DNA of 64,000 nt, taken from NCBI GenBank assembly GCA_007753915.1, contig CP036352.1, forward strand, positions 2,232,001-2,296,000, in the 5' to 3' direction. The position numbers and the translations under genes were made by a program. This document shows, piece by piece, positions 8,221 through 15,846 of the stretch. The notes under the pieces were generated by a model. It saw nothing but the letters and a program-made list of their open reading frames with translations. It searched no databases and was not told where the DNA came from. Numbering within the stretch: position 1 is the first letter of the stretch; each line of letters starts with the position of its first letter. The stretch is from Phycisphaerae bacterium RAS2 (GTDB lineage: Bacteria; Planctomycetota; Phycisphaerae; UBA1845; UTPLA1).

Positions 8221-9806
8221 CCATTCGGTCTACCACTGGTGAAGAACCCGGCCCGCCTCCGTGCGGCTCGGTACCGGTCGAGGGCACACCGGTCTTCACC
8301 GGGGCGATGGGCTGGGCCAAGTACGCCTTTCACAACCCACCACAGACCTACAACCCCGGCAATCCCGTTGAGGTAACCAACGGTGACGATTATCTGCCGG
8401 GCGTCGAGACACCGATCGAAGGCAGCCTGCGCTATGCCATAAACGGCGGTGGCCCGCGGCTCATCAAAGTCCTGTACAACGGCGTCATTGTCCTTAGGGA
8501 TCAGCTTCGGCTGGAGAATCAGTCCCACGTCAAGATCACCGGCGAATACGCCACGGGCATCGGTCCGACCATCACCGGGAGCGAGTTCCTGATCAAGGAC
8601 TGCGACAACATCGTCCTGCGCTACATGCGGTTCCGATCCGCTTACGACACGAACTACCATTGCGGCCGCACCCTCAATATCTACGGAAGTTCATCCGGCG
8701 GTTGCAACGACATTATCGTCGATCATTGCTCGATCGGCGCTTCGCGCGACGACAATATCTCGGTCAGCGGCAAGCTCTGCCGTGTTACGGTTCAGAATTG
8801 CATCATCGGCGGTGCGGTCATGGGTACTTCCTACGCCGGCATCGGTTCGGGCGGCGAAAACGGACACGAACATGAACGATTGACCTATTGCCGCAACCTG
8901 ATCACCAACACCTTCGCGCGGCAGCTTATCTTCGGCGGCAGCGGTCGTGTGGACTTCTTCAACAACGTGGTGGCCGTTGGCGCGACGCACCTGGAGCTTT
9001 GCGCCTTGGACGGCGTTCACGGCCCGAAGATCAACATCATCAATAACCTGTTCCGGACTATTAATATCCCGTATTGGGGGGACCGGAACGGCCTTTACTT
9101 TGAGGACCCCATTCGCGCGAAGGTCGTTGAGAACCCTGGCACGTACCCGTTCGGTGAGCTTCCCTGGAGCACCAACGAGGACTCGATCTATATCAGCGGC
9201 AACATCTTCATGCGGCGCGACTGGAAGAACGACTTGTGGGAGGAGCCGCACACCAGCGATCAGTGGGATTTCACCTTAGACGCCAACGTGGAAGACCCCG
9301 ATCCGTCCGGCGAGCCGAATTTTCCGACTGATTTGAAGCGCGACGACGCCTGGACCATGCCCAGCGGCGATACGATTGAAGACGCCGAGGATGTCGAAAC
9401 CTTTGTGTTGAACGATGCCGGTTGCCGGCTTCCAACGTCGCAGCCCGTGCTGGACGACTACGATGCGGACCTGGTCCATGCGGCGGAAACCGGCGCAAGA
9501 CTGTTTCCTCAAGCCACTCCAGAGAACAACGGCTTCCCCGGCACGCCGATCTTAATCGCGCCGACGGACGAAGCCACCGGTGTTTCAACCACCATCACGC
9601 TCTCGTGGACGGCGACAGATGAGACTGATGATTATGAAGTGTTCCTCGACACAAACACGATTCCATCAACGAGCATCGGCGTGACTTCGAACACACAGAT
9701 TCAGGCCTCGAATCTCCAAAACGCAACCTTGTATCGCTGGAGAGTAGAAGCCCGAAATAGTTGCCGCATCTCGCTTAGCGCGATTCGTGCGTTCACAACC
9801 GAGTAA
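8205..9806 (+). CDS. Secreted parallel beta-helix (pectate-lyase-like) protein with a C-terminal Fn3-like domain; N-terminus frameshifted
   Basis: 533 codons from the ATG at 8205, but the likely real start is 8146, one TC unit out of frame. Residues about 40-320 carry the repeated short Asn/Ile/Val-rich rungs of a right-handed beta-helix (VKITGEYATG, IVLRYMRFRS, IIVDHCSIGAS, VTVQNCIIGGAV, LTYCRNLITNT, INIINNLFRTI). This resembles polysaccharide lyase family 1 and related folds. The catalytic residues cannot be assigned. The last 90 residues (PILIAPTDEATGVS to the end) resemble a fibronectin-III domain. It is probably an extracellular glycan-binding or glycan-cleaving protein. It is followed 20 nt later by the PEP-CTERM gene, likely in the same transcript. 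Confidence 0.75.
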   Translation: MLCALTIRSTTGEEPGPPPCGSVPVEGTPVFTGAMGWAKYAFHNPPQTYNPGNPVEVTNGDDYLPGVETPIEGSLRYAINGGGPRLIKVLYNGVIVLRDQLRLENQSHVKITGEYATGIGPTITGSEFLIKDCDNIVLRYMRFRSAYDTNYHCGRTLNIYGSSSGGCNDIIVDHCSIGASRDDNISVSGKLCRVTVQNCIIGGAVMGTSYAGIGSGGENGHEHERLTYCRNLITNTFARQLIFGGSGRVDFFNNVVAVGATHLELCALDGVHGPKINIINNLFRTINIPYWGDRNGLYFEDPIRAKVVENPGTYPFGELPWSTNEDSIYISGNIFMRRDWKNDLWEEPHTSDQWDFTLDANVEDPDPSGEPNFPTDLKRDDAWTMPSGDTIEDAEDVETFVLNDAGCRLPTSQPVLDDYDADLVHAAETGARLFPQATPENNGFPGTPILIAPTDEATGVSTTITLSWTATDETDDYEVFLDTNTIPSTSIGVTSNTQIQASNLQNATLYRWRVEARNSCRISLSAIRAFTTE

Positions 9807-9826
9807 CTGCAAAAAAGGGGTTTGCA

Positions 9827-10552
9827 ATGCGGAACTCCGTTATTGCTATGATGTTCCTTTTGTCCCTAGGGTCCACAGCAACCCGGGCAGCCATAGTTGT
9901 TTGGCAAACAGCTGAAACTCTGACGCCGAATTCGTTTATTGTGGAACAAGGGAATTTCGCCACGCGCCTCGACCTCGGCTGCAACGCCACCGTCGGCGAG
10001 TGCAAATGGAGAATTACTACGCACGCGTGGATAGGCGACGGCTCGCTAAACGGCTACGATGTGTGGCTGCGCGATCCGGCAGGGGTTGGGACGAACTTGA
10101 GCATTTCCGACACGTCCTTCGCCGGCGCGCCGTGGTCGAATGTCCAATATGCGCATCAAAACAGCGGGCCGTTTCTGTCGCGAATTGGCGCTTACGTGCC
10201 GGTCGTCCAGCCGGCGGTCCCCGCCGGACCGACGATTCATACGATGTACAGCTATGTGCTGACTTCGCAGGCCGGCGTTGCCCCCGGTACGCTGACGCAG
10301 CTCCGCGCCGGATCGGATGGCTTTTTGGGCTTCGAACCTGGTGACCCCATCGACCCGTGGCGCATTGTCGCTTTCGGAGCCAATCCCGGTTTTGAAATCG
10401 GCGGCGGCGAATGGCCCAACCCGGTCATTCGCATCAACTACGTCCCTGAACCCGCCACCGCCGCGATGCTCCTCGCCCCGGCGGTGCTGCTGCTGCGACG
10501 GCGGCGTTCGCGCGATCGCTCCCACCGGCGCGATCAGCGTCGCCGCGATTGA
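9827..10552 (+). CDS. PEP-CTERM sorting-signal secreted protein
   Basis: 241 aa. An N-terminal signal peptide (MRNSVIAMMFLLSLGSTATRA) is followed by a beta-rich domain of about 180 residues containing one Cys pair (C46 and C51). The C-terminal tripartite PEP-CTERM signal is V-P-E-P (206-209), a hydrophobic helix (AAMLLAPAVLLL), then RRRR. PEP-CTERM proteins are cut and sorted by exosortase in exopolysaccharide-producing bacteria. The Arg-rich tail here extends about 18 residues beyond the helix, much longer than usual. No exosortase gene is in the window. AAGGGG precedes the ATG. The stop overlaps a dispersed repeat, so the tail may have been extended by repeat insertion. Confidence 0.85.
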   Translation: MRNSVIAMMFLLSLGSTATRAAIVVWQTAETLTPNSFIVEQGNFATRLDLGCNATVGECKWRITTHAWIGDGSLNGYDVWLRDPAGVGTNLSISDTSFAGAPWSNVQYAHQNSGPFLSRIGAYVPVVQPAVPAGPTIHTMYSYVLTSQAGVAPGTLTQLRAGSDGFLGFEPGDPIDPWRIVAFGANPGFEIGGGEWPNPVIRINYVPEPATAAMLLAPAVLLLRRRRSRDRSHRRDQRRRD

Positions 10553-10574
10553 ACCGAGCCGCAACCGTCAAGGA
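10547..10574 (+). repeat. Dispersed GAACCGAGCCGC-family repeat, copy 2
   Basis: Begins GATTGAACCGAGCCGC and continues AACCGTCAAGGA. It overlaps the stop codon of the PEP-CTERM gene. Confidence 0.6.
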
Positions 10575-10590
10575 CCGGGTTCGTGCCGGT

Positions 10591-10617
10591 CCGAGCCGCC
10601 GCAGTGATGCGGCGGAA
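10591..10617. repeat. Palindromic intergenic repeat, copy 2
   Basis: Identical over 27 nt to 7707-7733, including the 8-bp hairpin stem. It lies between the convergent PEP-CTERM and enolase-superfamily genes, where a hairpin could help end transcription from either side. Confidence 0.75.
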
Positions 10618-10665
10618 CTCATTTCTCGTGGGGCGTCGAGGGCACACCCTACGACTACGACGCGC

Positions 10666-10699
10666 GATCGAACCGAGCCGCGCGCGTCAGCAAGCGGTC
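10666..10699 (+). repeat. Dispersed GAACCGAGCCGC-family repeat, copy 3
   Basis: Reads GATCGAACCGAGCCGCGC then GCGTCAGCAAGCGGTC. It is closely related to the inverted copy at 48441-48474. Confidence 0.6.
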
Positions 10700-10819
10700 A
10701 GCTTTCGAGTGTGACGGCCCGCACTTTGAGCGCAAACCGCTCCGTAACCGTCGCAGCTTTGATCAAGAGATCTACGGCATGGATCAAGCCGTCCAGGTAA
10801 GCAATCGCAATCGCCGCAC

Positions 10820-12013
10820 TCAAAAGACGATCACATCTTTCGGATGCGACGCCAGCGCAGCGAGCTTCGCGGCGCTCACAATCACTCCCGACCCTGGACC
10901 GGTCATCGGCGTCCACCCGCCGCCGCAGCCGAAGCGAATCGGCCGGTCCGTCACGTCGTCGCGCAAAAGGAAACGCCCGAAGCTGCCTTCGGCAATCTCG
11001 ATGCCGGGTGTCCATTGAAGGAACCAGCGCCCTGCCGCCGATAGCAAGCTCGTTTCGCCGACCATGCAGCCAAGTTGACACTGGACACCGTGCCGCCGCG
11101 CCAGCAGCGCCAGTCGCAGCGCCGGCAGCAGGCCGCCGTTCTTGCTGATGCGAATGTTGAACCACGTCGCGGCGCGATGGGTGATCAACTGTTCTCCGTC
11201 TTCCAGCGTGACCAACGACTCATCTGCCATCAGCGGCAGGTTCGACTCGCTCGCCAATGTCGCCCAGTCTTCCATCCGACCTCGCGGCAACGGCTGCTCC
11301 ACGCAAAGAATCGGGTGCATCTCCCACGCGGCGAGCTTCCGACGCGCGGTCTCCAAAGTCCATGCGCTGTTCGCGTCCACCCGAAGCGTTCCGCCACCCG
11401 ACGTCAGCAGGCGTTTCAGCAGCCGCGCCGCCGATTCCACGCGCGCGTCATCTTCCTCGTCCCCCACTTTCAGCTTGAAATGCCGCAGGCGAATCAGCCG
11501 CATCTTGCGGATCGATCGAACAACCCGGTCCGCGTGTTCCCCCGAAACGACTCCGCTGAATCGAGCCGTCGCGCGACTGCCCGGCGGACCAAGCGATTGG
11601 TCCGCGAGGTATCCGGGGATGCTGTTCCAGGACCGCTCGAACGCCCGCGCGTAGGCATCCAGAATCGCCACTTCGACGGCCGCCCGCGCCGCGTTCAGCA
11701 CGCGCCCGGACTTGTCAACGAACGGCAAACTGTCGGCCGCCTCTATCGCCTCGCCGAAGTTCGCCGGCCGCATGTCAACCAGTCGCGGCACGAAGACATC
11801 CCTAATCGCGGCGATGGCGTCGTCCATCGACTCGCCCGTGACGTATTCACGCGGGTGCGTCTCGCCGAAGCCCACGACGCGATTGGCCAGCTCCACCTCG
11901 ACGATCAACGGCTCGGCCACCGCGCGCTGCGCCGCCGAATGGCGAAACGATTGCTTCATCGGAATGGCCAACCGATGGATCGTCAGGCGAGCGATGGGGA
12001 GCGGCGCGTTCAC
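10820..12013 (-). CDS. Enolase-superfamily (muconate-lactonizing/dipeptide-epimerase subgroup) enzyme
   Basis: 397 aa from a GTG. The N-terminal capping domain is residues 1-130, followed by the barrel. All acid/base and metal residues of the MLE subgroup are visible: K180-x-K182 (FKLKVG), metal ligands D213 (RVDANSAW), E239 (VEQPLP) and D264 (MADESL), and the second catalytic Lys at 291 (RISKNGG). Members racemise or epimerise dipeptides, make o-succinylbenzoate, or lactonise muconates; which applies here cannot be decided, though dipeptide (muropeptide) epimerase is a fair guess. No menaquinone genes are nearby. A promoter lies just upstream with no leader space. Confidence 0.85.
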   Translation of the reverse strand: MNAPLPIARLTIHRLAIPMKQSFRHSAAQRAVAEPLIVEVELANRVVGFGETHPREYVTGESMDDAIAAIRDVFVPRLVDMRPANFGEAIEAADSLPFVDKSGRVLNAARAAVEVAILDAYARAFERSWNSIPGYLADQSLGPPGSRATARFSGVVSGEHADRVVRSIRKMRLIRLRHFKLKVGDEEDDARVESAARLLKRLLTSGGGTLRVDANSAWTLETARRKLAAWEMHPILCVEQPLPRGRMEDWATLASESNLPLMADESLVTLEDGEQLITHRAATWFNIRISKNGGLLPALRLALLARRHGVQCQLGCMVGETSLLSAAGRWFLQWTPGIEIAEGSFGRFLLRDDVTDRPIRFGCGGGWTPMTGPGSGVIVSAAKLAALASHPKDVIVF

Positions 12014-12020
12014 TCGCGGA

Positions 12021-12050
12021 ATCGTAGGGCCAAGCGCGCGCCGCGCCCAA
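12021..12050 (-). promoter_or_regulatory. Promoter giving a predicted leaderless mRNA for the enolase-superfamily gene
   Basis: On the minus strand TTGGGC, an 18-nt spacer, TACGAT, then 7 nt to the GTG start. The transcription start should coincide with the start codon; no Shine-Dalgarno sequence is present. Confidence 0.5.
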
Positions 12051-12110
12051 CGATCTCACGATGATCGCCAACGAGTTGCCCCATTCTCTCTTCGCGCGAT
12101 GGCTCTCCCG

Positions 12111-14789
12111 TCACGGCCTGGACGCATCAGCCCCGAGCACATCAGCCAGGTGGCTCGTGGCCTCCACGTCGCCGTCGCGAATCACCACGCGAACACATCC
12201 CGCATCGACGGTGCTGAAATAGGTTCGCCCTGCGCACAACCCCTCGATTCCGTTCGTCGCCATGGCTCGCCGTTGGCCCGTCGATCGGATGCACACTTGC
12301 GGATTGACGGCGGCGATGAACGCGGCCGTGTTTCCCACGACGCTGCCGTGATGTGGTAGCGCGAGCACATCGGCGGTGAGGTCGATGCGCGGGGTCGTTT
12401 CGCCAGGCTCGGGCTTCGACATCGCAAGCAGCCCTGCCATGCCGCCGTGTTCGATGTCGCCTGTGAGGAGAATCGTGCGGCCCTGCCACGAGAGCCTCAT
12501 CACCATCGATGTGTCATTGGGCTGGGCGAATTGCCGTTCACTTCGAGGTGGCGGCCAGAGGAGCGTCGCATTCAGACCTGGTCCCAGTTCGAGCGTGTCG
12601 TTGCCGGTGATGGTTTCGATCGGAACGCCCGCCCGACGAACGGACTCCAGAAACTGACTCGGCGAGCTGCGCGGTGGCGCGAAGGATTCAAAATGATCGG
12701 TGATAACGACGCGCCCGATGTTCACCCGCCGGAGGAGAGTTTCAATGCCGCTGTAATGATCGAAATCCGTGTGCGATACATAAACCGCATCGAGCCGCGC
12801 AATCCCGCGGCTTTCCAGAAACGTATGCACGGTCGGTCCGGCGTCGAACGGCGAGCGTGTGCCAATGTCGAATGCGATGACCCGGCCGTCCGGGAGTTCG
12901 AGAATCGTCGCGGTGCCGTCACCGACCGCGAGAAACCATGCCGTGAGCGAGCCGGGCTGGCGATGCACCAAGCGAGGCGGTATCCACCACCAGATCGCAA
13001 GCAGCATCGCCGCGACGGGAATCCATCGTGCGCGAGGGAATCTCCACGGACGATAGGCCCACCACGCCAAGACACCGTACGCACACACAACCCACGCGAT
13101 GGAAGGGCTGCGAGCGGGCAACATCGTGCCGGGAAGCTTCTCCAGCAATTGAACAGTGACCAGGATGCAACGCGTGCCCCCTTCCAAAATGGGCCCGAAG
13201 ACCGCCGAAGACGATGGAAGAATCATCCCGACGAGCACTGCCAGAAATCCTACGCAGGTCAACGGCGCAACCAGCATCCACAGAGCAAGCGTGCCCAGCG
13301 GCGCCCACGGGGTCAGCATGTTGAACTGGTGCATCACCAGCGGCGCGGCCAGCAACCATATTGCGACAGAGGTCGTGAACAGGCGCACGGGTAACATGCG
13401 AATAATCAATCTGCGCGGCAGTGAAACGCCCTCGTACTCGGTCGTCGCAGGTCGCCGCAGGCCTCGCCCGCGCGGAGCAAATCGTGCCGCAAGCAGCGGC
13501 CATCCAAGACGCAGGCATGCGCCCGCCGCCGCTCGACTCAATCGTGGTTCCACGTCCGCAAGAGCTAGAACCGCGAGAAAGCTCAATTGAAACGCCGGCC
13601 GAAAGAGCGCTGTGGGATCAAACAAAAGAATGATGATCGCCGCGCAGGAGAGCCAGTTGCGTACGTTCGGCCGACCGGTTCGATACACACTGAAACAGCC
13701 CAGCAAACCGATGACCCCCGCCCGCCAAATCGACGGCTGCGGCTCGGCCACAAGCACGTATGCCAGAATCAGCGCGGCCACGGTGATGGCGGCCTTGCGG
13801 TAATGGACCCCGCCGATGCGCGTCAGGATCCACCAGCCGATGAGCGCGACCCAGCCGACATTCGTTCCGCTGGCGGCGAGGAAGTGCGAATTGCCCGTTC
13901 GCACGAATGCCTCGTTGATGGCACGCGGCACGGCGCCGCGCTGACCGAGCACCATCGCTTCGAGAATGCCGGCTTCCGGCTCGCCTTCATCAAAGGCGCC
14001 GTCCAGCAGGTAACCCCGAAGATGGTCACGCAGCGAATTAAGCGTGCGACTCCATCCGCCGGCCGCACGACGCGCCACGATTCTTACGCTCTCCGCATGA
14101 TCGCAGGTAAACCCCACGCGAACGCCGGCTCGTCGATGATGCAGGCGCCAGTTGTATGCACCGGGGTTTCGTGGAGGCGGGTATCGATACAGCCAGCCGG
14201 TCAGTTGCACTGCGTCACCCACTTCGATAAATCCAACCGGGGCGCGAATCGTGGTCAGTGCAATGCCCGATGCCTCCATTGCGCCGGCGTTTGCTTCAAT
14301 CGCGGTTGCCCGCAGGAGGAATCGCGTGCGCGGACCGATGTCGTAGGCCCGCGGCACATTCGGTTCGGGTTCGTGAATAAACGGCTCCGCGATCACGACG
14401 CCCGTAACCGTTGTCAGAAGCGGCTCGGTACTGGTGTAGTGCTCCAGGTGATCACGAGCCAGCCATCGATCGCATATTGCGTGACGAATGGCTCCAACCG
14501 AGAGCGCCAGCAGACAGACGGCCATGACTGGCCCGCGCCCGGTACCGCGTCGCCACGCCAAAGTCGCAGTCCCCAAACCCGCCGGAACGACGCTCCATGC
14601 GAGCCCTAGAGTCATCGCATGATCCATCGCGATGCCGGCCACCATGAATATGGCAGGTAGCAGCAGCGGTGCCGGTGAGGCGAAACTCCGCATCTGGTTC
14701 GCGTTCGATGCTGACAAATTTTCTGAAAGAGCTGAATGAGGCGCGGGCGGTACAAGGGAGCTTTTCAATTCCACGTTTGAGTCGTGCAT
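12111..14789 (-). CDS. comEC: ComEC/Rec2 family DNA-uptake channel protein
   Basis: 892 aa. N-terminal hydrophobic helices (residues about 38-100) are followed by a DUF4131-type soluble domain (about 110-240) and the multi-helix Competence domain (about 270-590, starting EAGILEAMVLGQRGAVP and FLAASGTNVGW). The C-terminal metallo-beta-lactamase domain (about 620-880) carries H-x-D-x-D-H (SHTDFDHYSG) near residue 672. Such proteins form the inner-membrane channel that passes single-stranded DNA during natural transformation, and the MBL part may degrade the other strand. All three parts are present and the length is normal. The start may be internal (Met 33). No other competence genes are in the window. 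Confidence 0.9.
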   Translation of the reverse strand: MHDSNVELKSSLVPPAPHSALSENLSASNANQMRSFASPAPLLLPAIFMVAGIAMDHAMTLGLAWSVVPAGLGTATLAWRRGTGRGPVMAVCLLALSVGAIRHAICDRWLARDHLEHYTSTEPLLTTVTGVVIAEPFIHEPEPNVPRAYDIGPRTRFLLRATAIEANAGAMEASGIALTTIRAPVGFIEVGDAVQLTGWLYRYPPPRNPGAYNWRLHHRRAGVRVGFTCDHAESVRIVARRAAGGWSRTLNSLRDHLRGYLLDGAFDEGEPEAGILEAMVLGQRGAVPRAINEAFVRTGNSHFLAASGTNVGWVALIGWWILTRIGGVHYRKAAITVAALILAYVLVAEPQPSIWRAGVIGLLGCFSVYRTGRPNVRNWLSCAAIIILLFDPTALFRPAFQLSFLAVLALADVEPRLSRAAAGACLRLGWPLLAARFAPRGRGLRRPATTEYEGVSLPRRLIIRMLPVRLFTTSVAIWLLAAPLVMHQFNMLTPWAPLGTLALWMLVAPLTCVGFLAVLVGMILPSSSAVFGPILEGGTRCILVTVQLLEKLPGTMLPARSPSIAWVVCAYGVLAWWAYRPWRFPRARWIPVAAMLLAIWWWIPPRLVHRQPGSLTAWFLAVGDGTATILELPDGRVIAFDIGTRSPFDAGPTVHTFLESRGIARLDAVYVSHTDFDHYSGIETLLRRVNIGRVVITDHFESFAPPRSSPSQFLESVRRAGVPIETITGNDTLELGPGLNATLLWPPPRSERQFAQPNDTSMVMRLSWQGRTILLTGDIEHGGMAGLLAMSKPEPGETTPRIDLTADVLALPHHGSVVGNTAAFIAAVNPQVCIRSTGQRRAMATNGIEGLCAGRTYFSTVDAGCVRVVIRDGDVEATSHLADVLGADASRP

Positions 14790-14873
14790 AAAGCAAATCG
14801 AGCACGTCGTCGAGATTGAAGCTGTTCGCCCGCTTCACGCATCTTGCGAGGTGCGGGAATTACTCGCGGCGTC

Positions 14874-15755
14874 TCAACTGTGTATGAGCGGCCAGAACGC
14901 GCGATACAGCATGAGAAAAGTCAGTTGCGCCACCTGCGCCGTTGCGAAGAGTGAGTGCCGTGTTTGGCCGCCGCCTCGCCGCGCAATGGCGATGGAGACC
15001 ACATACGTCGTCGCAAAGACAATCAGACCGATGATGACCCCGGTCAGCAGGTTTTGATCGCGACTGCAATACAGGGATGTCAGCCCCATTGGCAACACAA
15101 GGTGGCCCAACAGGGTGCTTGGCGAGATGGACTCGCTCAACGCAACCGTGCGCCGATCGGCCTGCGGCGCGGCACGCCCAATCGACGCGGCGAGCAGGAT
15201 CGCCCAACGGCCCCAGATCGGCGCGAGCACGAGTGGCCGGTAGATCGGGGCGGGATAAAGCCAGACGAACGGATGTCGCCAATCGGTCTGGGAGGGGTAC
15301 CACGGTGTCGCATTCGGTACGCTGACGAGCAACACCCATTGCGCCAGGATTGCCAGCACCAGGGCGAGCGAGCCGACCGGCGAGAGCGGTTCTTCGTCGT
15401 GAGTCTGACTCCGATGGGGCGAAGCGCTGGTCAGCAGGTGCATTGTTCGCGCCAGCCCCAGGGCCAGGAAAGGACCCGTAAGCAGGCATTCGACTAGGAC
15501 GATCACCAGCGCGGGAAGGACGCGCATGTTCGCCGTTTCTCCATAGAGCCTCCAGGAGACGCGAAACAGGGCGGCCCAGACGATGCCCGTAGCAAGGCCG
15601 ATCGGCACGATCCAGCCGATCGCAAGCGAAACCATTCGCATGTCGCCCGATGCGAGGGGCGTCGGCGTAAGCAGCCCGAGTGCTTCGCGCAACCCCCGAA
15701 TGAGCCGCTGTCCCCGGCCAAGAGGCTGCATCGTTTGAGAGTGAACTGGTTCCAT
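14874..15755 (-). CDS. Multi-pass integral membrane protein of unknown function
   Basis: 293 aa from the ATG at 15755 (MEPVHSQTMQPL). The reading frame continues upstream but would run antisense into the divergent propeller gene. About six to seven hydrophobic helices are spread over the sequence (for example MVSLAIGWIVPIGLATGIVW and LVIVLVECLLTGPFLALGL). The opening, LREALGLLTPTPLASGD, faintly recalls the N-terminus of CobS (cobalamin synthase), but the CobS acidic motifs are absent, so I do not assign it. It is followed after about 85 nt by comEC on the same strand. Confidence 0.6.
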   Translation of the reverse strand: MEPVHSQTMQPLGRGQRLIRGLREALGLLTPTPLASGDMRMVSLAIGWIVPIGLATGIVWAALFRVSWRLYGETANMRVLPALVIVLVECLLTGPFLALGLARTMHLLTSASPHRSQTHDEEPLSPVGSLALVLAILAQWVLLVSVPNATPWYPSQTDWRHPFVWLYPAPIYRPLVLAPIWGRWAILLAASIGRAAPQADRRTVALSESISPSTLLGHLVLPMGLTSLYCSRDQNLLTGVIIGLIVFATTYVVSIAIARRGGGQTRHSLFATAQVAQLTFLMLYRAFWPLIHS

Positions 15756-15846
15756 GTGGGATTGGTATACGTTACTGGGTGACGAGTTTAAGATACAGCC
15801 GCCTCGGAGATGAGTGCTCGGCGGCGAACCTGCCTGCTGAATTGGA

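Noticed and set aside
11075-12064. A 329-codon plus-strand frame
   Set aside because: Antisense to the enolase-superfamily gene; Arg/His/Pro-rich and without motifs.
14874-15755. CobS (cobalamin synthase) identity
   Set aside because: Only the first 20 residues resemble CobS; the acidic catalytic motifs are missing and no other cobalamin genes are near.
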